From NCBI RefSeq assembly GCF_036002945.1, contig NZ_CP108529.1, forward strand, positions 1,178,001 through 1,242,000: a stretch of 64,000 nt of DNA, in the 5' to 3' direction. The DNA comes from Streptomyces sp. NBC_01224 (GTDB lineage Bacteria; Actinomycetota; Actinomycetes; Streptomycetales; Streptomycetaceae). Positions 8,248 to 14,888 of the stretch are shown one piece after another; position 1 is the stretch's first letter, and each line of letters starts with the position of its first letter. The notes beneath the pieces are model-generated. The model had not been told where the DNA came from, ran no database searches, and saw only the letters and a list, made by a program, of their open reading frames with translations. The translations under genes and the position numbers were made by a program.

Positions 8248-9525
8248 ATGATCATAAGAAAAAGGCTGACGGTCGGGGTGGGCATCCTGCTCGCCACCCT
8301 GACCGCCGGGCTCGGTTCGGCGCTCCCCGCCGCAGCTGATGAAACCCCCACCAAAGCCTCCCCCAAGGTCGAGCTGGTGCTCGACGTCAGTGGCTCCATG
8401 CGGACCCGTGACATCGACGGCCAGTCCCGGATGGCCGCGGCGAAGCAGGCGTTCAACGAGGTCCTGGACGCCGTGCCCGAGCAGGTGGAGCTCGGCATCC
8501 GGACGCTCGGCGCCAATTACCCCGGCAATGACCGGAAGGTCGGCTGCAAGGACACCAAGCAGCTCTACCCGGTCGGCCCACTGGACCGCACCGAGGCGAA
8601 GACCGCCGTCGCCACCCTGGCCCCCACCGGCTGGACCCCGATCGGCCCGGCCCTGCTGGGCGCCGCCGACGACCTCGAAGGCGGCGACTCCACCCGTCGG
8701 ATCGTGCTGATCAGCGACGGCGAGGACACCTGCGGCCCGCTCGACCCGTGCGAGGTGGCACGTGACATTGCAGCCCGTGGCATCCACCTCGTCATCGATA
8801 CACTGGGCCTGGTGCCGAACGCGAAGATCCGCGAGCAGCTGACCTGTATCGCCGAGGCCACCGGCGGCACCTACACCGCCGTCCAGCACACCGATGAACT
8901 CTCCGGCCGTGTCAAGCAGTTGGTCGGCCGGGCCGCCGAGCCGGTCGTCACGCCGGTGGCGACGGAGGGCGCGGACCGCTGCTCCACGGCGCCACCGCTC
9001 AAGGCCGGTCTGTACACCGACCGGGAGAAGTTCGGCGAGCACCGCTGGTACCGGGTGGATGTACTGCCCGGTCAGGAGCTGCGCGCCTCGGTGAGCGTCT
9101 TTGCGGACCGTGCCGTGAACAATGACTACGGCGTGCTGCTGCGCGCGGTGACCGTACACGGCCGGGAAATCGTCCGGGGTTCGGAGTCGGGCACCGGCCG
9201 CACCGATGCGATCTCCTCCGGCCTGCGCTACCCGAAGCCCGAGCAGGACGACACGGACAGCGGCGACAAGCCCGCCGCCGAGACCGTGTGCCTCCAGGTG
9301 AGCAACTCCTACTCGGCCCCCGCCTCGGTGAAGACCACGCCGGGCATGCCCCTCGAACTGACCGTGGACCTGGTGGACGCCCCGGACGACGCGGCCGATG
9401 TCGCCGCGTTCGGTCTCGGCCGCGGCTGGTGGCTGCTGGGCGTACTGGTTCTCACCGGACTGGTCGCGGGTCTGCTGACCGGCTGGATCTCGCGCTGGCG
9501 CATCGCCGTCTGGAGGACCAACTGA
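8248..9525 (+). CDS. exported VWA-domain protein with C-terminal membrane anchor
   Basis: A 425-residue protein with a signal peptide (residues 1 to about 31, ending ALPAAADE), a von Willebrand A domain with an intact MIDAS (LVLDVSGSM, TGWTPIGPAL and VLISDGEDTC), several Cys residues, a beta-rich region and a C-terminal transmembrane helix (WLLGVLVLTGLVAGLLTG) followed by a basic tail. VWA MIDAS domains bind a divalent cation and mediate protein contacts. The protein should be anchored on the outer face of the membrane. Its TGA overlaps the ATG of the next gene by one base, so the two are coupled and probably interact. Function unknown. Confidence 0.85.
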   Translation: MIIRKRLTVGVGILLATLTAGLGSALPAAADETPTKASPKVELVLDVSGSMRTRDIDGQSRMAAAKQAFNEVLDAVPEQVELGIRTLGANYPGNDRKVGCKDTKQLYPVGPLDRTEAKTAVATLAPTGWTPIGPALLGAADDLEGGDSTRRIVLISDGEDTCGPLDPCEVARDIAARGIHLVIDTLGLVPNAKIREQLTCIAEATGGTYTAVQHTDELSGRVKQLVGRAAEPVVTPVATEGADRCSTAPPLKAGLYTDREKFGEHRWYRVDVLPGQELRASVSVFADRAVNNDYGVLLRAVTVHGREIVRGSESGTGRTDAISSGLRYPKPEQDDTDSGDKPAAETVCLQVSNSYSAPASVKTTPGMPLELTVDLVDAPDDAADVAAFGLGRGWWLLGVLVLTGLVAGLLTGWISRWRIAVWRTN

Positions 9526-10370
9526 TGCGTACGACACGTGTACTCGCGGGTGCGCTGCTGACCGGCCTCGCCCTGCTGACCTCGGCGGGCGCCGCCGCGG
9601 CCGACGACCCGTCGGCGAGCCCGAGCCCGAGCGCCTCGGACGGCGGGTCCGGCCCCACCGAGGCCGGCACCACCTTCCGTACGGCCACTGCGGTCCAGCA
9701 GAACCAGCACGCCACCGCAGGGGCGTCCACGGGTGACTACCTGTACTGGGTGTTCCCCGCCGACGCGGGCCAGCGGGCCACCGTCAAGGCGAAGATCACC
9801 CTGCCGGAGAGCGCCACCCGGCACGGCGCGTCGACCTGGCAGGTCGATGTGTACGACGGGCTGCGGCGCCGCCAGGCCTGCATGTACGGCCGCCAGACCG
9901 GGAAGGCGGCGGCCGACGCGTCGACCGTCGAGCTGACCTGCGTGCTGCGGACCGTCCGCGCCTGGTCCGAGCCGTGGGCCAACGACCCGCTGCCGGGCAG
10001 CTACTACGTACGTCTCACGGTCGTCGACCTGCCCTCGGCGGACCTCGGTCTTCCGGTGCAGACCGAGGTCGAGGTCACGGCAGCCGACAAGGGCGGCGCC
10101 GGGGATGTGGACGGCACGCTCGCCGAGCCGCTGGTCCCCGGCGGGTCCTCCGTCGAGCAGATCTCGAACGGCTCGGCCGCCAGTGGCGACGGCTCGCCGT
10201 CCACGGTGTCGCGCGGCAGTGAGCCCGAGGACGGCTGGGCCTCCGGCTGGTGGACCGACCGCTGGCTGTGGACGGTCGGCGGCGGAGTACTGGGGGCGCT
10301 CGCGGCCGTCTTCGGCTACTCCCTCACCCGCGGCAACGGCCGCCCGTCCCGGGTACCGCCGGGCGTCTGA
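9525..10370 (+). CDS. membrane-anchored partner of the VWA protein, unknown function
   Basis: A 281-residue protein with a signal peptide (MRTTRVLAGALLTGLALL to AAAADD), a Ser/Pro-rich spacer, a beta-rich ectodomain (about residues 40-195, including DYLYWVFPADAGQRATVKA) that resembles the repeat-like ectodomain in the C-terminal half of the preceding VWA protein, a Gly/Ser linker and a transmembrane helix (LWTVGGGVLGALAAVFGY). GGAGG at 9512-9516 precedes the ATG, which overlaps the upstream stop codon. I recognise no named family. Coupling and shared topology suggest a two-protein surface complex. Confidence 0.75.
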   Translation: MRTTRVLAGALLTGLALLTSAGAAAADDPSASPSPSASDGGSGPTEAGTTFRTATAVQQNQHATAGASTGDYLYWVFPADAGQRATVKAKITLPESATRHGASTWQVDVYDGLRRRQACMYGRQTGKAAADASTVELTCVLRTVRAWSEPWANDPLPGSYYVRLTVVDLPSADLGLPVQTEVEVTAADKGGAGDVDGTLAEPLVPGGSSVEQISNGSAASGDGSPSTVSRGSEPEDGWASGWWTDRWLWTVGGGVLGALAAVFGYSLTRGNGRPSRVPPGV

Positions 10371-10419
10371 CGCGCACATCGCGCAACGGGCTCCGGACCA
10401 CGAGCCCACCGGACCGCAC

Positions 10420-10454
10420 CGCCGGACGGGCCCAGGCCCTGGGCCCGTCCGGCG
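10420..10454 (+). terminator. terminator of the VWA operon
   Basis: cgccggacgggccc pairs perfectly over 14 bp with gggcccgtccggcg around a 7-nt loop, 50 nt after the stop codon of the VWA partner gene. Confidence 0.8.
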
Positions 10455-10590
10455 ACGGCGGACACATCCCGCCGACCGCCCAGCCGCCCGTACCTTCTCG
10501 GCACGGCGGCCGCTACCCTCGACAACTCACGTACCGCACAAGGCCGATGACACCTTCCATGCCGTGCGGTACTGCTGAAGTCAGGTCGCT

Positions 10591-10610
10591 GCGCATCCAG
10601 TCGGATGCGC
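10591..10610. promoter_or_regulatory. hairpin or operator just upstream of the P450 ribosome binding site
   Basis: gcgcatcc and ggatgcgc form a perfect 8-bp inverted repeat with a 4-nt centre, ending 12 nt before the GGAG of the P450 gene. It could be a repressor operator or a 5'-UTR stem affecting translation. Confidence 0.4.
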
Positions 10611-10631
10611 CACAAGGGAGCGGAGACTTTC

Positions 10632-11999
10632 ATGTCCACGGAGACCGGCCCGGCCGTCGATGCCGAGCCGCGAGGCCACACGATCGTGCCGGGCCCGAAG
10701 GGGCTGCCGTTTCTCGGGAACCTGCCCCAGTTCGGAAAGAATCCCCTCGCCTTCTTCGAGCGACTGCGCGGTCACGGCGACATGGTCGGCTGGCGATTCG
10801 GCCCCAACCCGTGCGTGTACATAGCCGATCCGGAGTGCATAGGCGAGCTGCTCACCGAAACGGAACGCACCTTCGACCAGCCCGCACTCGGTGTCGCCTT
10901 CCGGACCGTGTTGGGAAACGGCGTTGTGGTCGCCCGCGGTACGGACTGGCGGCGGAAGCGGTCACTGGTGCAGCCTTCCGTACGCCCCAAGCAGGTGCGG
11001 TCGTACGCGGCGACGATGGCGAGCAGCACGGTGGAGTTGGCGGACACCTGGTCCGGCGGTGAACGCATCGACATCAAGCGCGAGATGGCGGCACTGACGC
11101 AGAAGATCGCGGTCCGTACGATCTTCGGCGTCGACACCCCGGCCGACGCCGATGCGATGGGCCGGGCGATGGATGTGGCGCAGCGGGAGATCGGCAAAGA
11201 GTTCGCCGGTATCGGCGCGCTGTTGCCGGACTGGGTGCCGACACCGGGCCGGGCCAGGATCAGGAAGGCCGCCGCGGTCATCGACGCCGAGGTGGGCCGG
11301 GTCGTCGCGCGTCACCGCGACGGCGGGGACGATCGCCCCGATCTGCTGAGCCGGCTGCTGACCGCGGTCGACGAGACGGGTGCGCACCTCACGGACCAGG
11401 AGATACGCGACGAGACGGTCACCCTGTACATCGGTGGGCACGAAACGACCAGCTCCACTCTGGTGTGGGCCTGGTATCTGCTGTCCCGCAATCCGCGGAC
11501 ACGCGCCGCGCTCACCGAGGAACTGGACCGGGTACTCGGCGACCGTGAGCCGGAGTTCGACGACTATGCCCGGCTGACGTACACCCAGTCGGTGGTCAAG
11601 GAGACCCTGCGCCTCTACCCGACGATCTGGCTCGTCACCGGCGTCGCCAAGGAGGGTGCGCGGATCGGCGGTGTGCCGATGCCGGAGGGCACCCGGGTGT
11701 GGACCAGTCAGTGGGCGACGCACCGCGACGAGCGGTGGTTTCCCGAGCCGGAGGAATTCCGTCCCGAGCGCTGGGATCCACAGGAGGGCGACGACATCGC
11801 GGAGTACGCCTGGTTCCCGTTCGGCGGCGGCCCCCGGGTCTGCCTGGGCACACGGTTCGCGATGGTCGAGGCGGTGCTGATCCTGGCCGTGCTGGCACGC
11901 CGTTTCGAACTGGAGGTGGACCCGGGCACCGTCAACCCTGTACCGACGCTGACGCTGCAGCCGCACCGCGAAGTGATGGCGACGGTCCGGGCGCGGTAG
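10632..11999 (+). CDS. cytochrome P450 monooxygenase
   Basis: A 455-residue soluble P450. The I-helix oxygen-binding motif is GGHETTS (about 268-274), the K-helix ExxR is KETLRLYP (E324, R327), and the haem-ligand loop is FPFGGGPRVCLGTRF with Cys404. The N-terminus (GPKGLPFLGNLPQFGKNPLAFFERL) and overall length place it with bacterial P450s that look eukaryote-like, such as terpene-modifying types, rather than classic CYP105s. GGAG at 10622-10625 supports the ATG at 10632. No ferredoxin, reductase, terpene synthase or other pathway gene is adjacent, so the substrate cannot be inferred. A hairpin lies directly upstream of the ribosome binding site. Confidence 0.93.
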   Translation: MSTETGPAVDAEPRGHTIVPGPKGLPFLGNLPQFGKNPLAFFERLRGHGDMVGWRFGPNPCVYIADPECIGELLTETERTFDQPALGVAFRTVLGNGVVVARGTDWRRKRSLVQPSVRPKQVRSYAATMASSTVELADTWSGGERIDIKREMAALTQKIAVRTIFGVDTPADADAMGRAMDVAQREIGKEFAGIGALLPDWVPTPGRARIRKAAAVIDAEVGRVVARHRDGGDDRPDLLSRLLTAVDETGAHLTDQEIRDETVTLYIGGHETTSSTLVWAWYLLSRNPRTRAALTEELDRVLGDREPEFDDYARLTYTQSVVKETLRLYPTIWLVTGVAKEGARIGGVPMPEGTRVWTSQWATHRDERWFPEPEEFRPERWDPQEGDDIAEYAWFPFGGGPRVCLGTRFAMVEAVLILAVLARRFELEVDPGTVNPVPTLTLQPHREVMATVRAR

Positions 12000-12316
12000 C
12001 GGCGTACGGGGTGGGGTGGACGCCGCGGTCTCCCGCACCCTCGCCCCGTAGGCTGCGGTCGTACGGTGCAGGACGGCTCGGCCGAGACGGCGTAGCACTA
12101 CCGCCCCGCAGTCACGAGGCCCCGGGCTCCATCCCGTCGCCAGATATATCGAACCGACTTGTCCGATCTGTCGCGAAGATCGGGGCATAACGGTCACACT
12201 GGCGATGTCGGGCTCACCGGCCACCGGGCCGTCCGGCCGCGGGTGACATGCGCAGATGATTCCGACCTGAACCCGCCCGTCGGGCCGACGGGTGGTCAGA
12301 CGCCCGGACCGGCCAA
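12000..12316. other. intergenic region between convergent P450 and phospholipase genes
   Basis: I see no supported gene here. Near 12005-12055 the arms tacgggg and ccccgta could form a loose terminator for the P450. An AT-rich patch (agatatatcgaac, about 12141-12153) resembles a promoter core but no gene start follows it. The long plus-strand open frame from 12329 is the antisense shadow of the phospholipase gene. Confidence 0.4.
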
Positions 12317-12350
12317 GGGGGCGGGGGCATGAACACCTTCCCCCGCCCCC
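12317..12350 (-). terminator. terminator of the phospholipase C gene
   Basis: gggggcggggg (12317-12327) pairs perfectly with cccccgccccc (12340-12350) around a 12-nt loop, only 5 nt beyond the phospholipase stop codon. Confidence 0.75.
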
Positions 12351-12355
12351 CACGG

Positions 12356-14413
12356 TCAGCCTGCCATCAGGGCCGGATCGCTCGTACCCGCCTCGCCCGT
12401 CTCGACGTGTCCGGCAAAGCGGCGCAGGAACGTGGTGTCCGTGTCGGAGACCACCGAGATGTCGTACCAGCGGCTGCTCCCCCGCAGATCCACCGAGTGG
12501 TTCACGGTCGCACCCGCGCGCACCGTGAACGTCTGGACAGAGTCACCGTATGCGTCCCTCACCGTCAAATGAACGTCTCCGGACCCCGTATGAGTCATCG
12601 TCAGGTCGAGATTCCCATTGATGGCGTTGTGGCGGGCGGTCACCTCGGGCCCTGCCGCCTTGCCGGGCCCCTTGAAGGTACGCAGAAAACCGTTCGGCCC
12701 GTACACGCTGAGGCTGGTCACCCCCTTCGAGTAGGCCGTGTTCCAGGTGTCGGAGAGCGACTTGCCGGCCTCGGTGGTGTACGTCCACGGTCCGTCGGTA
12801 CGGTTTGCGGACGTGACCAGGAACTGCGCTCCGGCCGCAGCACCACCGCTGAAGGTGAGGCCGTACTTTCCGGTCGCCGGATTCGCCGAGCCGTCCACGA
12901 ACGGCGCGTACGGCAGCGGCCGGGTAGGCCGGGAACCCGGTTCCTGTGTGGGAACGCTGCCGACAGCGGGCGGCACGGGCACGTAGTCGGGATGCCGGTT
13001 GCGGTCCGGCGGCAGGTACCCGGCGGTGGAGGGCAGGGCGACGGGGGCGGTGTCCGTACGGCGGAAGTCGAACGCGGAGGTGAGGTCGCCGCAGATGGCG
13101 CGCCGCCAGGGCGAGATGTTGGGTTCCTTCACCCCGAAGCGACGTTCCATGAACCGGATGATCGAGGTGTGGTCGAAGACCTCGGAGCAGGAGAACCCTC
13201 CAGTGCTCCACGGCGAGACGACCAGCATCGGCACGCGCTGCCCCAGACCGTACGGGCCCGCGGCGTAACCCCCGTTGCCCGCAAAAAGGTCGGCGGAGGC
13301 CGCCACGGTGGACAGCCCCTGCGCGGCCCCGGACGGCGGGTACGGCGGCACGATGTGGTCGAAGAAGCCGTCGTTCTCGTCGTACGTGATGAACAGGGCG
13401 GTCCTGCCCCACACCTCCGGGTTGGACGTCAGCGCGTCCAGCACCTGCGCGATGTACCAGGCACCGTAGTTCGCGGGCCAGTTGGGGTGCTCGGTGAAGG
13501 CTTCCGGGGCGGCGATCCAGGAGATCTTCGGCAGGGCACCGGCCTTCACATCGGCCTTGAGCCTGTCGAAGAGCCCGTCGCCCTTCTTGGCGTCAGTGCC
13601 GGTGCGAGCCTTTTCGTAGAGCGGATCGCCGGGCTTGGCATTGCGGTAATTGTTGAAGTAGAGCAGCGAGTTGTCACCGTAGTTCCCGCGGTACGCGTCG
13701 CTGATCCACCCCCAGGACCCTGCGGCGTCGAGCCCGTCGCCGATGTCCTGATAGATCTTCCAGGACACCCCGGCCTTCTCCAGCCGTTCGGGGTACGTCG
13801 TCCACCCGTACCCCGCCTCGTCGTTCCCGAGCACGGGGCCGCCGCCGGTGCCGTCGTTTCCGGTGTATCCCGTCCACATGTAGTAGCGGTTCGGGTCCGT
13901 CGAGCCGATGAAGGAGCAGTGGTACGCGTCGCAGACGGTGAACGCGTCGGCGAGGGCGTAGTGGAACGGTATGTCCTCGCGGGTGAGGTAGGCCATCGTC
14001 GTCGCCGACTTGGCGGGCACCCACTGGTCGTACGCACCCATGCTGAACGCCCGGTGGCCGCCCGCCCAGTCGTGGTTGAGGTCCTGGATGAACTGGAGTC
14101 CGAGGTTGTCGGCCGTCGGCCGGAACGGCAGCACCTCCTTGGTGCCGGAGGCCTGGTGCCACACCGGTTTGCCGCTGGGCAAGGTCACCGGACGTGGGTC
14201 ACCGAAGCCGCGTACACCCTTGAGCGTGCCGAAGTAGTGGTCGAACGAGCGGTTCTCCTGCATCAGCACGACGATGTGCTCGACATCCTCAAGGGTGCCT
14301 GTGACACCCTTCGCCGGGAGGGAGGCAGCGCGGGCGATGCTGTTCGACAGCATGCTGAAGGCGGCTGCGCCTCCGGCGAGTTGCATGAAACGGCGACGGT
14401 CGAGTTCAGCCAT
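12356..14413 (-). CDS. secreted phosphocholine-specific phospholipase C (non-haemolytic type)
   Basis: A 685-residue protein of the acid-phosphatase-superfamily phospholipase C group. The N-terminus is a twin-arginine signal (ELDRRRFMQLAGG), so it is exported folded. The catalytic domain shows VLMQENRSFDHYFGTLKGVRGF, SFIGSTDPNRYYMWTG, LFITYDENDGFFDHIVPP and VVSPWSTGGF-C, with the metal and nucleophile residues of this family; two C-terminal beta domains of the DUF756 type follow (about residues 470-670). It hydrolyses phosphatidylcholine or related lipids outside the cell. GAGG lies upstream of the ATG. In Streptomyces such genes are often induced under phosphate limitation, though I did not identify a PHO box. 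Confidence 0.92.
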   Translation of the reverse strand: MAELDRRRFMQLAGGAAAFSMLSNSIARAASLPAKGVTGTLEDVEHIVVLMQENRSFDHYFGTLKGVRGFGDPRPVTLPSGKPVWHQASGTKEVLPFRPTADNLGLQFIQDLNHDWAGGHRAFSMGAYDQWVPAKSATTMAYLTREDIPFHYALADAFTVCDAYHCSFIGSTDPNRYYMWTGYTGNDGTGGGPVLGNDEAGYGWTTYPERLEKAGVSWKIYQDIGDGLDAAGSWGWISDAYRGNYGDNSLLYFNNYRNAKPGDPLYEKARTGTDAKKGDGLFDRLKADVKAGALPKISWIAAPEAFTEHPNWPANYGAWYIAQVLDALTSNPEVWGRTALFITYDENDGFFDHIVPPYPPSGAAQGLSTVAASADLFAGNGGYAAGPYGLGQRVPMLVVSPWSTGGFSCSEVFDHTSIIRFMERRFGVKEPNISPWRRAICGDLTSAFDFRRTDTAPVALPSTAGYLPPDRNRHPDYVPVPPAVGSVPTQEPGSRPTRPLPYAPFVDGSANPATGKYGLTFSGGAAAGAQFLVTSANRTDGPWTYTTEAGKSLSDTWNTAYSKGVTSLSVYGPNGFLRTFKGPGKAAGPEVTARHNAINGNLDLTMTHTGSGDVHLTVRDAYGDSVQTFTVRAGATVNHSVDLRGSSRWYDISVVSDTDTTFLRRFAGHVETGEAGTSDPALMAG

Positions 14414-14580
14414 GGGTCAGGACCTCTGTGGGGTGAGGAGGTGTGGGGGCGAAAGCGACTGGAGTGTTCCAGAGTCCGCCGGGGTGGCGAAAGACCGACG
14501 CGGTGTGGACACGGTGGCGATCCGCCGAACGGCAGTCGGCGGGCCGGTGCGTGACCGGCCCGGCGGGCGCGGCCACGGTG

Positions 14581-14643
14581 GCCTGTCCGCCCCTGATCCT
14601 CCGGACAGGCAGGAGGGCCGCCCGGACGGTTCGGGCGGCCCTC
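14581..14643. terminator. two terminator-like hairpins between divergent genes
   Basis: gcctgtccg/cggacaggc (14581-14589 with 14602-14610) is followed by a perfect 12-bp stem gagggccgcccg/cgggcggccctc (14613-14624 with 14632-14643, 7-nt loop). They lie about 170 nt upstream of the phospholipase start and 250 nt upstream of the GH31 start, where no gene ends. Confidence 0.5.
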
Positions 14644-14722
14644 GGCGTCTCTTCGATGCGCGTCACGAGCCAGGAATCGACTGAATCGACTCCCATCCGG
14701 CGCACGAGCCCGCAGGGCCGGA

Positions 14723-14758
14723 GCGTCGGTACGAAGCCCGGACATGACGTACCGACGC
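14723..14758. promoter_or_regulatory. inverted repeat upstream of the GH31 gene
   Basis: gcgtcggtacg (14723-14733) and cgtaccgacgc (14748-14758) are perfect 11-bp arms with a 14-nt spacer. It lies 20 nt upstream of the TTGACA -35 candidate and could bind a dimeric regulator. Confidence 0.4.
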
Positions 14759-14777
14759 GAAGCACTGAGCCGGAACG

Positions 14778-14807
14778 TTGACATGCACCGGCCGTACGGT
14801 GAATTCT
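14778..14807 (+). promoter_or_regulatory. candidate promoter of the GH31 gene
   Basis: A perfect TTGACA (14778-14783) is followed after 18 nt by AATTCT, a weak -10. A perfect palindrome follows at 14835-14850, and the proposed start codon is at 14889. Confidence 0.4.
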
Positions 14808-14834
14808 GATGCGCGAATCTCCAATGTTCCAAGC

Positions 14835-14850
14835 ATGTCTGCGCAGACAT
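14835..14850. promoter_or_regulatory. perfect 16-bp palindrome, probable operator
   Basis: ATGTCTGCGCAGACAT is its own reverse complement. It sits between the candidate promoter and the ribosome binding site of the GH31 gene, the classic place for a repressor operator. The ATG inside it is therefore unlikely to be the real start codon. Confidence 0.6.
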
Positions 14851-14888
14851 CGCCTACTTCGCTGTTCGGTACGAACGGAGAACACTCC

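Noticed and set aside
12329..14554. A 741-codon open frame on the plus strand
   Set aside because: It is antisense to the phospholipase C gene, which has a Tat signal, complete family motifs and a ribosome binding site. Its Arg/Val/Gly-rich translation matches no family and reflects GC-rich codon bias.
14835..14888. ATG 14835 as the start of the GH31 gene
   Set aside because: It lies in a perfect palindrome, has no ribosome binding site and would put 18 polar residues before a complete signal peptide that starts at TTG 14889.
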